In this document: positions 1 through 9,970 of the stretch, piece by piece | How the letters are laid out: every line of letters begins with the position of its first letter | Position numbering within the stretch: position 1 is the first letter of the stretch | Source of the DNA: Shewanella insulae | GTDB lineage: Bacteria; Pseudomonadota; Gammaproteobacteria; Enterobacterales; Shewanellaceae | DNA length: 64,000 bases | Direction: 5' to 3' | NCBI RefSeq assembly: GCF_009831655.1 | Contig: NZ_WRPA01000009.1 | Coordinates: forward strand, 124,001-188,000 | Translations under genes and position numbers: made by a program | The notes under the pieces: generated by a model | Databases searched by the model: none | What the model saw: only the letters and a program-made list of their open reading frames with translations | Told to the model about the DNA's origin: nothing

Positions 1-340
1 GCAGACACACCAGGCTGGCCACCATCAGGGCCTGTTGCCACATGGGGAAGTTACGCAGTCGCTGAAAATGCAGCACCACCACATAGATCACCAGCGACAT
101 GGAGAGTGCACGAATGCCAAGATGGGCCCCCAACAGGATATCCAGCAACACCCCCAGCACCCAGGCAGAAAGTATGTTGTAGCGATGCGGCAGCGCCATC
201 GCCCAGTAGATCATCACTAGCAGCAGCCAGTCAGGGCGCCAGGACTCGACCAGACCGGGCAGCGGCATGATCTGAAATAACATGGCCAACAGGAAGCTTA
301 GCCAGACCACCCAACGTCCGTGGGGAATATGCATGCTCAT
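1..340 (-). CDS. mreD: Rod shape-determining protein MreD (partial, N-terminal part)
   Basis: Inner-membrane component of the MreBCD complex that organises lateral wall synthesis. The ATG at 338-340 overlaps the mreC stop as ATGA, so the two are translationally coupled. The protein starts MSMHIPHGRW and continues as hydrophobic helices with the MreD-like stretch PDWLLLVMIYWAMALPHRYN. The frame stays open to the left edge, so only about 113 N-terminal residues are visible and the C-terminus lies outside the window. Position after mreB and mreC supports the call. Confidence 0.9.
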   Translation of the reverse strand, partial: MSMHIPHGRWVVWLSFLLAMLFQIMPLPGLVESWRPDWLLLVMIYWAMALPHRYNILSAWVLGVLLDILLGAHLGIRALSMSLVIYVVVLHFQRLRNFPMWQQALMVASLVCL

Positions 341-1206
341 GGCGTCTCCTCCGCTTTCGGCTCGTCGGCTTTCGGCTCGGCTTGCTCACTCTGGTTGCCG
401 TCGGGCCAGATCAACAGCAGATAACGGATACGATCCAGTGCCGCCAGGGGTTGAGCAGTGACTGTGGCATAGCTCTGGCCATCGTCACGTTCGACCTTCA
501 TGACTCGCGCCACGGGATAACCTTCAGGGAAACGCTTACCCAGACCGGAGGAAACCAGGAGATCGCCGACCCTGAGATCCGTACTCTTGGCCACGTGGCG
601 CAGCTCGAGCTCATCGAGCTCACCTATGCCCTGGACCACCAGGCGGACATCGTTACGGGTCACCCGCACCGGAATCGCATGAGTCACGTCTGAGATCAGC
701 AGCACCCGACTGGTCAGCTCGCTGATCTCCACCACCTGACCTACTACCCCGTGGGCGTCCACCACTGGCTGACCGACGAATACACCGCTACGGGCGCCAT
801 GGTTAAGCACCACATAGTGACGAAAGGGGTCGCTGGCCACCTCCATCACCTCGGCCACCATCTTCTTGGAGTCCATGTGCACTGGAGAGCCCAATAGGGC
901 GCGCAGACGATCGTTTTCCTGTCTCAGATGCTCGAAACGCTGCAGACGCTCGCTCATCAAGAGTTGTTGCCGCAGCAGCTGCTTGTTCTGCTTGGCCAGC
1001 ATGTTGCGGGTGGCGATACTCTCGGCCGACCAATCCAGGACGGCGCCGGGGATGTTAGCCACGTATTGCAGGGGGCTGAGCAGAGAGGAGATAGATTGAC
1101 GTACCGGCTCCAGCCTATCGTTGGCCACCAGTAAGATCACCGACAAAACGATTGCCAATGTGAGCCTGAATTGATTCGAAATACCGCGGGCAAAAATAGG
1201 TTTCAT
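337..1206 (-). CDS. mreC: Rod shape-determining protein MreC
   Basis: Bitopic inner-membrane protein of the elongasome. It links cytoplasmic MreB to periplasmic wall synthases such as PBP2. At 289 aa it has one N-terminal membrane segment (about residues 12-28), a periplasmic coiled coil rich in Q, L and R (about 65-105), and the MreC beta-domain with VVDAHGVVGQVVEIS. The C-terminal tail is Glu/Ala/Pro-rich and low complexity. It lies 134 bp downstream of mreB and overlaps mreD by 4 bp, the usual mreBCD order. Confidence 0.95.
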   Translation of the reverse strand: MKPIFARGISNQFRLTLAIVLSVILLVANDRLEPVRQSISSLLSPLQYVANIPGAVLDWSAESIATRNMLAKQNKQLLRQQLLMSERLQRFEHLRQENDRLRALLGSPVHMDSKKMVAEVMEVASDPFRHYVVLNHGARSGVFVGQPVVDAHGVVGQVVEISELTSRVLLISDVTHAIPVRVTRNDVRLVVQGIGELDELELRHVAKSTDLRVGDLLVSSGLGKRFPEGYPVARVMKVERDDGQSYATVTAQPLAALDRIRYLLLIWPDGNQSEQAEPKADEPKAEETP

Positions 1207-1340
1207 AAAACACTTAAGGCAGCGAACCCGGTACCCGCTTTACCCCTTCCACCTAGAGGTGTCGGGGCGGCGAGGCATTATTTACTGTGTCTCGCCAGGG
1301 GTGTAACCAGAGTCTAGCTGCCTATTTTCTTTGAGCCGAA

Positions 1341-2555
<1,215 letters not shown>

Positions 2556-5258
2556 CTATTTCACTTCCCGCCAATAGATGATCTTATCGTGTCCGCGATA
2601 GGTGCCAAAATAGGCATTGGCCCTCGGGTCAAACAGGGTATCGGCCGCATCCCCCGGATAGTTCCAATATCCCTTGAGCCAAGGTTCAACATGCAGCTTG
2701 AGGGGCAGCTCACCCGCCTGATTGGGGATGGCGAAGTAAAGATTACCGACGCCATTCACCAGGGCGCCACTTCGCAGCGACAGCCCGCTATCGCTATAGG
2801 CCTGCAGATCGGGGAAGCCCGAAGGTAGGACGCGATACAGGCCAGAGGTTGCCGTCTCCCCAGCATCTAAGGAGGTCTGGGTATTAAAAACCGAGCAATT
2901 GTCGTCGCCGTTTAATGTCCAGACCGGCACGCCAGCAGTCGCGCTTGAAACATATTCGCTGCGTAGCGGCAGTCGCAGGCTCTCGGACTGAGGACCATAG
3001 CCGTTTTCCAGCACCATGCGGCCATAGCGCAGCTCGAAAGCCTTACCGTCGCCGATATCGCTAAAGGTAAATCCGCGGCAAGGGGCCGAGGCGCTGTCGC
3101 GATAACAGATGCCATCTTCATCGCTGACGTCCAGCGCCGACAAAACCAGATCAAACTTGGCATCGAAGGGTTCCTGTGGCGTCTGGGTGCGCTGGTAACT
3201 CGGCTGGGCGCCTATCAACTCAGCGACATTGGGCGAGCCGCGATAATTGACTTGGCCTGAGTGTGCCGGCGCCTGACTGTCGGCAATTACTGCCTTCTTG
3301 GTGCCATCCTGATAGCTGCGCTCAGACCACTGATTGCGCTCTGCCTCATCCCTGTGTTTATAACGCCACCAATCGCCGTTCTGATAGTTAGTCGTCACCC
3401 TACCTTGAGCGTCGAAACCTGCCACCTGAATGCTTGGCTCGGCGCCCGTTTTAAAACCGAAGGGCTGATCCAGATAGGTAAATGTGCCGCAACTCTGGAC
3501 CGCCTCAGGGGTATTGCCTGTAATGCTTAGGTAGGCCGGCGTGAAACGGCCAAATACCTCACTGCTAGACTGGCTGGCGGGGATGGTTACTCCCTCGTAA
3601 CTGACATCGCTGCCAAGCGCCACCTGCATGGTGCCCACCTCGCTCCAGCTTTGATCATCGATGATCTGGGCGCTGACGCCAGATGATAGCGAGAACGACA
3701 GGCTATCACGGCCTAACACGCCGTTTACCCCGGTATCGGGCTGCACCACCTGTGACACCACAGACAGGCCATTATGCTCGAAGTTTTGCAGCGCAGTATT
3801 GCCACTGAAATCTTTGTCTTCATCGCTCTGCCAACAGGCCGCAGTCACCTGCATGCTAAAGGGTTCACCCGCGGCGGCCAGCACCTTACAGCCTGCGTCA
3901 TAGGGATCGCCGGCATCACAGCGTCCATTGGCACTGACATTGGCAAAATGAAAACCGGCAGGTGCCGAGGTAAAATTGTCACTATGGGAAAGCACTAGCG
4001 TCTCTGAGCCTCCGGCGGGACGCGAAACTGTGTGGCTATGTTCGGCGCTAAGCGTCACCACGCCCGCCTCGGGATAATTGGCCGACAGGCTCGCCACACC
4101 CTCGCCGTTGAAATGCACCTGCATTGCCTGAGTACCGCCACCATCGATAGCTACCGAGCCGGTCGGGGATAACAGGCTGTTCAGGGTAAGCTTAGCCGGA
4201 TTGTTCACCGTTGCCGGACGCAGATAATCGAAGCCGAAGCTAATCGTCTTGGTCTGGTTAGCAAATAGGGGCTTACACTGCTGCGTCTGAGTATCCTTGG
4301 TCACGGCAAACAGGTTAAAGCTGCTGCCCGTCTTACAGGCGGTGCTGTCGGGCACATCGAAATAGAACCCCGTGTCGGCAAAGTCGAGCAGACACTGTAA
4401 ATTATCCACCAAGGCGCCGTCGATATAGCATCGGTAAGGCGCGGCTGGCGCCGTGGCACCAAGCCCAAGGCGTACGCTGCCGCCGTCTGGGTGCCACACC
4501 TGGGTTTGAGCCGAGCCGGTAAAGCCGACATCGGCATATTTCACGCCATCCTTGGTCAGCTCCACGCTCGAAGAGACGCTCGCCTGAGTCGAGCAGTCGG
4601 CGTTGACGCAGGCCCGCAGCAATATGTCTTTGGCGGCGCAGCTCAGCGCATCCGAGGTAAATTCGAGCCGGTAATGGTCGACACTCACACCGCCCTTGTC
4701 ACACATGCCGCCGAAGTCGGCATCATCCACAGCACCCAGGTCGACATCCGCTCCACCATTGCCGTCAAAACTCAGGCTCCCCCCTGATGCGATGGCGCCA
4801 TCTATCCAGGCATTGCCGGTAAAGGTCACAGTGCCGGCCACATAGAGAATGCCGTTGATATAGTTCTGTCCGGCCACAGAGAGATCGCCCCTGACATAGA
4901 TGATCAGGTTTTCGGCCTTACCCGATGCATTGATGCTGGCATTATTCATCGACAGGTTGTCGAAGTAGAGGCGCGCCGTTTTCCCCGTAGTGGTTATCAC
5001 AGAGCGATTACCAAAACTCCCCGTGGCAAAATCATAATCTCCGGCTGAAAACTCTGGACTGTGCCCTGAGCAAGCGCCCTTAAAACAACTAAGGTTACCG
5101 AGTCTGGGACCAATATCATCGGGTGGCACCAAGCCGGGATTATGGTTTCCGGTTGGCGGGTCGGTAAAGATCGCATCACACTGAGGTACGGCGAAAACGC
5201 CTGTGGAGAATACCAGGTATAACAAGCCAGCGAGCAGGGTTAGCAGGAATCTATTCAC
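2556..5258 (-). CDS. mshQ: MSHA biogenesis protein MshQ
   Basis: Large secreted or surface protein encoded at the end of msh operons; its exact role in the pilus is not settled. I place the start at the GTG at 5256-5258 (about 900 aa). That GTG follows a good GGAGG at 8 bp and directly precedes a signal peptide (NRFLLTLLAGLLYLVFSTGV). The longer open frame to 5336 overlaps mshP by over 80 bp without such support. The N-terminal third has Gly/Asn-rich beta-helix-like sequence (about residues 90-190 from the GTG). The rest resembles the Cys-containing DUF6701 region of MshQ proteins. It overlaps the mshP end by a few bases. Confidence 0.8.
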   Translation of the reverse strand: MNRFLLTLLAGLLYLVFSTGVFAVPQCDAIFTDPPTGNHNPGLVPPDDIGPRLGNLSCFKGACSGHSPEFSAGDYDFATGSFGNRSVITTTGKTARLYFDNLSMNNASINASGKAENLIIYVRGDLSVAGQNYINGILYVAGTVTFTGNAWIDGAIASGGSLSFDGNGGADVDLGAVDDADFGGMCDKGGVSVDHYRLEFTSDALSCAAKDILLRACVNADCSTQASVSSSVELTKDGVKYADVGFTGSAQTQVWHPDGGSVRLGLGATAPAAPYRCYIDGALVDNLQCLLDFADTGFYFDVPDSTACKTGSSFNLFAVTKDTQTQQCKPLFANQTKTISFGFDYLRPATVNNPAKLTLNSLLSPTGSVAIDGGGTQAMQVHFNGEGVASLSANYPEAGVVTLSAEHSHTVSRPAGGSETLVLSHSDNFTSAPAGFHFANVSANGRCDAGDPYDAGCKVLAAAGEPFSMQVTAACWQSDEDKDFSGNTALQNFEHNGLSVVSQVVQPDTGVNGVLGRDSLSFSLSSGVSAQIIDDQSWSEVGTMQVALGSDVSYEGVTIPASQSSSEVFGRFTPAYLSITGNTPEAVQSCGTFTYLDQPFGFKTGAEPSIQVAGFDAQGRVTTNYQNGDWWRYKHRDEAERNQWSERSYQDGTKKAVIADSQAPAHSGQVNYRGSPNVAELIGAQPSYQRTQTPQEPFDAKFDLVLSALDVSDEDGICYRDSASAPCRGFTFSDIGDGKAFELRYGRMVLENGYGPQSESLRLPLRSEYVSSATAGVPVWTLNGDDNCSVFNTQTSLDAGETATSGLYRVLPSGFPDLQAYSDSGLSLRSGALVNGVGNLYFAIPNQAGELPLKLHVEPWLKGYWNYPGDAADTLFDPRANAYFGTYRGHDKIIYWREVK

Positions 5259-5688
5259 GGGCCTCGACCTCCACCTTACGGTTAACGCGCAGACAGGCGT
5301 CGCCATCACAACTGCCCACGGCGCAGGTCGCCTCACTGCCGATAAGGTATTGGGTTACACTGTCACTCCCAATCGTCACTGTGGTCTGGTTGCAACTTAA
5401 CACCACACTACAGCCATGAAAGCCCACCACATCCGGCGGCGTCCAGCTGGCAGAGACGCTAGCGCAGCCCACCACTGTACCACTTAGGGGAAACAGCTGC
5501 GCCAGGGCGGCATCGGCGCCGCTGTTCGCCGCGGCGAAGGCGCGGGTCGCCAAGACCTCAAGGTTTACCCCCTCGTCGGCATCGCTGACGATATTGATCA
5601 GCGCGGCCGCCATCAGAAACATCACGGTAATGATGAAGATGCCAATCACTAGGGCGCTGCCTCGCTGCCTGACTCGATTAGGGAACAT
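5251..5688 (-). CDS. mshP: MSHA biogenesis protein MshP
   Basis: Small pilus-associated membrane protein of 145 aa in the PilX-like class of minor-pilin genes. After a short basic start (MFPNRVRQRGSA) comes one hydrophobic segment, LVIGIFIITVMFLMAAALIN. It resembles pilin-like proteins but lacks the usual GFTLIE processing site. The exported part has seven Cys, including VGSCDGDAC near the end, so disulfides are likely. It overlaps mshO by 11 bp at its start and mshQ at its end, so it is in a tight operon. The call rests on position and overall shape. Confidence 0.8.
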   Translation of the reverse strand: MFPNRVRQRGSALVIGIFIITVMFLMAAALINIVSDADEGVNLEVLATRAFAAANSGADAALAQLFPLSGTVVGCASVSASWTPPDVVGFHGCSVVLSCNQTTVTIGSDSVTQYLIGSEATCAVGSCDGDACLRVNRKVEVEARE

Positions 5689-6475
5689 TGATCACCTGCA
5701 CCTGATGTTGATATTGAAAGGTCTGGCCATTGACCTCGAAATGGGGAGACAGCTGAACCACGGCATTGTTAACTAGGGTGCCCGGCGTATAATGAATCGG
5801 CGCCTCGCTGCCGAGATTATTGACCACATGCTGGCCCATCAAGGCGCCCGTCCCCATCTGTGCGGGTGTCGGCTGGGTTGTCTGAACCCCATAGCCGTCG
5901 TAACGTCTGATATCGCCGCTACTTAAGAAGCAGTAGCTCACGGCGCCATTGACCATGAAGTAACGCTTCTGAGGCGATGCCTCATCGAAGCGCAGCTCAT
6001 TATCGAACTCAAGCCGATTACCGCTCAGCTGCTTAACATCGAAGATACGCCCCTGTTTGGTCGATGGGCTGTCTTGGTAGAGCTGAGCGGGCGCTAGCGG
6101 ATAGACCACCATCTTGTGTGCCAGATTAATTCCCTGGGCCGGGAGCATGATGCTGCCGGTATCGGCCGCTGCTTCTGGCGCTATCGGCAAACTGATATAG
6201 CTGGCACTAGCGGTGATAGGCAGAAATTCTATGCATTGGGCGCCGCTGGGGCTGGCCACTCGAATACTATTTGGCAGGGCATTCCGCAGCTCGCGGGTCA
6301 TGCGTTCAATCACGAAACGGCTCTGGCTCAGCACCTGATCCACTGAGCTGGACTCGACGAAGATGCGGGTGCCCAAGATGACGAAACTGCTCACCCCGAC
6401 CACCAGGATGCCGAGTATGATGATGACGGTCACCATCTCCACCAGGGTGAAGCCCTTGTTAGTTTGCAGCCGCAT
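5678..6475 (-). CDS. mshO: MSHA minor pilin MshO
   Basis: Minor pilin-like protein of the MSHA pilus, 265 aa. It has a type IV prepilin leader MRLQTNKG followed by [16 protein letters not shown], with Glu at mature position 5 as needed for PilD processing and assembly. The PilW-like C-terminal part contains RFVIERMTRELRNALPNSIRV. The start ATG shares one base with the mshD stop (TGATG), and the 3' end overlaps mshP. These overlaps indicate translational coupling through mshC-D-O-P-Q. Confidence 0.9.
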   Translation of the reverse strand: MRLQTNKGFTLVEMVTVIIILGILVVGVSSFVILGTRIFVESSSVDQVLSQSRFVIERMTRELRNALPNSIRVASPSGAQCIEFLPITASASYISLPIAPEAAADTGSIMLPAQGINLAHKMVVYPLAPAQLYQDSPSTKQGRIFDVKQLSGNRLEFDNELRFDEASPQKRYFMVNGAVSYCFLSSGDIRRYDGYGVQTTQPTPAQMGTGALMGQHVVNNLGSEAPIHYTPGTLVNNAVVQLSPHFEVNGQTFQYQHQVQVINVP

Positions 6476-7026
6476 CAGTAGTTACTCCGCAGCCCATGAT
6501 AGGTGATCACCTCGCCACTGGGGGTGGTCACATTGATCGCTACCAGCTTGCTGTTCTTGTCGCTGCCGGGATAGGTCACACTGACCGATAGCTGGTAGTT
6601 AATATATTCCTTAGCATAGGTGCGGTCTGAGTTGAGCATCTCGCTGGCCTGGGTCAGGCCATGGTAGTCATCCACGTCACGATAGGCGTTGCGATCGAGT
6701 CCGCCCGGACCAAAGTTAGCCTGGTCGGTGCAAGGAAGTCCGGCGGGCAAGCCAAGATCTGGCCTGGCCGCCGCACCACAGGCGGGCACGCCGCCATTGG
6801 GATTGCTGTTCTGATCGTAACGCTTGCCCCAGATCTCGTTGAGCAGGGAATGCGCCAGCTCGGCAGAGCGTACCCTGTGTAGGGTCTCGGCGGCGCGGTC
6901 CGCCTGGGGAAACAGCATGCTAGTGAGCATGACCAAGGCGATGCCCAGCACTATCATGCCCACGACCAATTCGATCAGGGTAAAGCCTGAGGCGCGCTTT
7001 GGTAAGGTGGCTCTGCTAGCGTCCAT
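6475..7026 (-). CDS. mshD: MSHA minor pilin MshD
   Basis: Minor pilin of 183 aa with a prepilin leader ending RASG before [20 protein letters not shown]. The helix and Glu-5 are intact. The mature domain carries two Cys (PACGAAARPD and LPCTD) that may form a disulfide. Minor pilins of this group are thought to prime pilus assembly. It overlaps the mshC end by 11 bp and is joined to mshO by a TGATG overlap. Confidence 0.9.
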   Translation of the reverse strand: MDASRATLPKRASGFTLIELVVGMIVLGIALVMLTSMLFPQADRAAETLHRVRSAELAHSLLNEIWGKRYDQNSNPNGGVPACGAAARPDLGLPAGLPCTDQANFGPGGLDRNAYRDVDDYHGLTQASEMLNSDRTYAKEYINYQLSVSVTYPGSDKNSKLVAINVTTPSGEVITYHGLRSNY

Positions 7027-7465
7027 GAATATACCCCTGGCTCTCTATGGTGAGGTCTAAGGTTTCATCGGCGGCGACCTTGATGGTGCAGCCCGCAGCG
7101 CAGCTGCCCGTCACCCGACCATCGCGATCGAATGCTAGGGTAAAGCTATTCTCCCCCCCTAGGCTCAGGCTTGTCTGCCTGGGTAGCGACTGGGCATTGC
7201 CAGTGACCATCAGGCTGCTGCAATCTGTACCATAGATATCGGCACGATAACTTGTTGCCGTCACACTCACCTTGTAGCAGCGATCCAGATTATTCAGTGC
7301 CATCAGCTGCACGCGCCTGAGCTCGCTAATCAGTTCGTCTCTCAATGTGTAGGCGCTGTAGCTTGAGGCGGTAAAGAAGCGCGGCAAGACCACCACAGAA
7401 AGAATGGCAATCAAGATGATGGTTGTGACCAGCTCTACAAGGGTAAAACCTTGTTGTTTATTCAT
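7016..7465 (-). CDS. mshC: MSHA minor pilin MshC
   Basis: Minor pilin in the GspH/FimT-like class. I take the ATG at 7463-7465 (MNKQQGFTLVELV). A GTG two codons upstream is possible, but a GGGG run lies just ahead of the ATG. The processing site QQG/FTLVE is intact, followed by VTTIILIAILSVVVLPRFF. A Cys pair (GSCAAGC) sits near the C-terminus. It lies 145 bp after the pilin gene and its terminator, so mshC-Q must use read-through or an internal promoter. Confidence 0.88.
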   Translation of the reverse strand: MNKQQGFTLVELVTTIILIAILSVVVLPRFFTASSYSAYTLRDELISELRRVQLMALNNLDRCYKVSVTATSYRADIYGTDCSSLMVTGNAQSLPRQTSLSLGGENSFTLAFDRDGRVTGSCAAGCTIKVAADETLDLTIESQGYIHGR

Positions 7466-7572
7466 CGACACCCCAGCTGCAACACGCTGATAGCGTTAAA
7501 CTTTCTAATAACCTACAGAGTATGGCAAATATTGCCATCGATTTCAGTAATTAGTCTCTCGTCAGAGACAAA

Positions 7573-7598
7573 AAAGGCCTGCATTGCAGGCCTTTAGA
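7573..7598 (-). terminator. Terminator after the tandem pilin genes
   Basis: The hairpin AAGGCCTGC-att-GCAGGCCTT is followed on the minus strand by a T run. It lies about 15 bp past the stop of the second pilin gene. Placement inside the msh operon suggests that pilin mRNA is made in excess over mshC-D-O-P-Q, which would get only read-through or their own promoter. Confidence 0.85.
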
Positions 7599-7610
7599 GA
7601 GGATATGAGT

Positions 7611-8129
7611 TTAACAACCCGTAACCACTGTATTTACTGTTATAGCGCCATAGGCAGTTAATGCGTTCACGTACTGAACGTAACAAGTGCCTGCATCTTG
7701 TGCTGCTTTAGGGCTAGTTTGGCCCTGAGGATAGAAGTAGATACTGTTCGTATCCGCATCCTCAACATACAACCATTCAGCCGTTGTACCGGAAGTCGCA
7801 GCATTAATATCTAAAGCATTGGCCAGGCTACCGGTCCAAACAGCCTTGGCATGACCATAATTTAAAGCCACTGTCGTACCGGCAGCATCCACCGTTACTG
7901 TTGGCGCTGGGGTTGCGGTGCTTGCCTGAGTTTCGTTGCCTGCAATCAATGACTTAGATTGCACCAGACTATCGGCACCTTTTATAGCCGCTTCTAATCC
8001 AGATACAGTTGATTTACGAGCGTCACTCTGCAGGTTAATAAACTTAGGTGCGGCAGTCACCGCTAAAATCCCTAAGATAATTATGACCACAACCAACTCG
8101 ATTAATGTAAAACCCTTTTGATTACTCAT
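7611..8129 (-). CDS. MshA-type pilin, second tandem copy
   Basis: Type IVa pilin of about 172 aa. I prefer the ATG at 8127-8129 ([14 protein letters not shown]), which has AGGG about 10 bases upstream; the ATG at 8138 has its AGGG too close. The leader and first 33 mature residues match the preceding pilin exactly ([17 protein letters not shown] to INLQSDAR). The C-terminal domain differs but keeps the MshA-type closing disulfide pattern (GTCYVQY ... VTGC). It lies about 16 bp after the first pilin and just before a strong terminator. Base composition looks more AT-rich than the flanking msh genes. Confidence 0.88.
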   Translation of the reverse strand: MSNQKGFTLIELVVVIIILGILAVTAAPKFINLQSDARKSTVSGLEAAIKGADSLVQSKSLIAGNETQASTATPAPTVTVDAAGTTVALNYGHAKAVWTGSLANALDINAATSGTTAEWLYVEDADTNSIYFYPQGQTSPKAAQDAGTCYVQYVNALTAYGAITVNTVVTGC

Positions 8130-8145
8130 TTTTGTCATACCCTAA

Positions 8146-8664
8146 TTAACAACCTGATTTTTCTACTTTATACTGTGGTAATGCACCCTTAGATGCGGAT
8201 TGCTTGTACTCTACCCAACATTTAGACGTATCAGATGGTGTTTTCTCACCTGGATGAATAATAATTGCACCAGATAAAGTCGTAGTTACTGTCGGAGCAT
8301 CGACTATCGTCCATTCAGGCTGAGAAGAAGTTGTGTCGATATCCAATGCTAAAACTAAATCGGCAGATGCTTGTTTTAAGTAACCATATACCGAATTGAT
8401 AGTCACATCGTTACTAGTATCACTATCACCCTTATCATCTAAAATCACTGTGCCAGCCGACTTCGAATCCTGCCCTTGGATAGCGGCTTTGGAATAAACC
8501 AAGGTATTCGCACCTTGCAACGAAGCTTTTAAGCCTTCCAACGTGGATGCACGCGCATCACTCTGTAAATTAATAAACTTAGGTGCTGCAGTCACGGCCA
8601 GAATCCCCAAGATGATGATCACAACCACTAACTCGATCAGCGTAAAGCCGCTTTGCTTCTTCAT
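8146..8664 (-). CDS. mshA: MSHA major pilin MshA (first tandem copy)
   Basis: Major pilin candidate of 172 aa. It has leader MKKQSG, then [20 protein letters not shown] with Glu-5, the conserved INLQSDAR turn, and a C-terminal disulfide pattern (SKCWVEY ... KSGC). The ATG at 8664 follows AAGGG. It is cotranscribed with the second pilin just downstream. I assign mshA to this copy because it follows mshB directly. Which of the two is the main subunit cannot be told from sequence. Confidence 0.85.
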   Translation of the reverse strand: MKKQSGFTLIELVVVIIILGILAVTAAPKFINLQSDARASTLEGLKASLQGANTLVYSKAAIQGQDSKSAGTVILDDKGDSDTSNDVTINSVYGYLKQASADLVLALDIDTTSSQPEWTIVDAPTVTTTLSGAIIIHPGEKTPSDTSKCWVEYKQSASKGALPQYKVEKSGC

Positions 8665-8737
8665 GTTGTACCCTTGTTTTTAGCTTCTGCTAACTTTTAT
8701 AAAAATTTTGTCGACCTCGCTATAGGCAAGGTGCAGA

Positions 8738-9373
8738 TTAATTGGTAAAGCTGAGCACCTGGCCTGTGCCTGGGTTGTACAGTATGCCTTTGGCGTTGGC
8801 GGTATTCAGATCCGGTGTAGGTGTCGGCACCCCTGTGGTTGTGTTTAATACCAGTGAGGTCACCTGATGGTAGACGCAGAGATCTAAGTTGGTCACCTGA
8901 GTGCCATCGATCGCAACGCCGTTACCACCGGCACCCGCTAATACCCGGGCGGTAAAACGTTGATTGCGAGCATCCTGATTAAAGAGCACGTTACGCGGTG
9001 CGTTTTGTAAAATATTATCGAAAACTTCCTGACAAGACGCATCCGTCATACCGGTCGCACTCACGATACCACTGCCCGAGGTCAAGCCCGTTGGGAAACC
9101 GAAACGGGTATCCAGAGAGATCTGCGTACCATCTAGCACCACATTGGCATTATTACGACCATCTACCTCCCATTGGGAGCGCACGAAGCTTACCGCCGTG
9201 GCCAACCCACCGGCTACGCCATCTACGCTAGCATCTTCTGCATCGTCGGTCACATTCAAAAAACGGGGAATGGCCGTGGCCGCCAGAATTCCCAGGATCA
9301 CAATCACGATCACCAGCTCGATCAGCGAGAAACCGCTCTGTTTGATTCGCATGTGTTGGGCTCGCATTTTCAT
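8738..9373 (-). CDS. mshB: MSHA pilin-like protein MshB
   Basis: Minor pilin of 211 aa. The ATG at 9373 has GGGAG six bases upstream and gives a 14-residue leader ending KQSG, then FSLIELVIVIVILGILAATA with Glu-5. The MshB-type segment AIPRFLNVTDDAEDAS follows. The C-terminal half has two Cys. It is the first pilin-class gene in the operon, 73 bp after the start-side neighbour mshA and downstream of mshF. Confidence 0.92.
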   Translation of the reverse strand: MKMRAQHMRIKQSGFSLIELVIVIVILGILAATAIPRFLNVTDDAEDASVDGVAGGLATAVSFVRSQWEVDGRNNANVVLDGTQISLDTRFGFPTGLTSGSGIVSATGMTDASCQEVFDNILQNAPRNVLFNQDARNQRFTARVLAGAGGNGVAIDGTQVTNLDLCVYHQVTSLVLNTTTGVPTPTPDLNTANAKGILYNPGTGQVLSFTN

Positions 9374-9446
9374 AAAAAACTCCCTTAGATAATCCTGATA
9401 ATTCTAGCAGTTACAGCAAATTATAAAACCTTAGAAGTCGCTAAAT

Positions 9447-9938
9447 TCAGCGATCTGTCAAAAAAATAACGCGTCCACTAGTGAGTTGATAACTCAAACG
9501 ATCACCGTTATTAGCAATATAACTACAAACCTCTCCAGCCTGGTCCGCTTGTGTAACAATTTTGGCTAAATCATCCCGGCCACCCAACAGCTGCCACCAG
9601 AGGGTCTTGCAGTTCTCCTCGGTGACTTGGGCTAAGGTTGGCCACCCCTGAACGCTCATCTTGATCAGAGGTTGCTCGCCATCCCTCAAGTCTATGGCGG
9701 TGGACCAGTCCAGACGCATCTCGTTGGGGCGCCCCTGCACCAGCCATTGTGAACGCACCATAGCCAACACATTCAGCAGGCGGCTGTGCTCCAGCCTCAA
9801 CCCCTGAGAAGAGACCTGATCCACCTTGGCGAAATAACCGTAACCCAGCACGCCCAAGATGAGCAAGAGCACCACTATGGCAATCATCTTGCCATAGGCC
9901 TGCATCAGCTCGCTGTCGACCCGTGTCTGGTTCTCCAT
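9447..9938 (-). CDS. mshF: MSHA biogenesis protein MshF
   Basis: Small bitopic membrane protein of about 163 aa. I chose the ATG at 9936-9938 (MENQTRVDSELMQAYG), preceded by GGGAG. The longer frame to 10004 overlaps mshG and looks unlike MshF. One membrane segment lies at about residues 18-38 (MIAIVVLLLILGVLGYGYF). The rest is a periplasmic domain with two Cys. It includes LAMVRSQWLVQGRP, which echoes a segment of MshB (FVRSQWEVDGR). Its function within the pilus machine is not known. Confidence 0.85.
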   Translation of the reverse strand: MENQTRVDSELMQAYGKMIAIVVLLLILGVLGYGYFAKVDQVSSQGLRLEHSRLLNVLAMVRSQWLVQGRPNEMRLDWSTAIDLRDGEQPLIKMSVQGWPTLAQVTEENCKTLWWQLLGGRDDLAKIVTQADQAGEVCSYIANNGDRLSYQLTSGRVIFLTDR

Positions 9939-9970
9939 CAGCTCAGCTCCCAGCCCATGCTTGCCATGGG

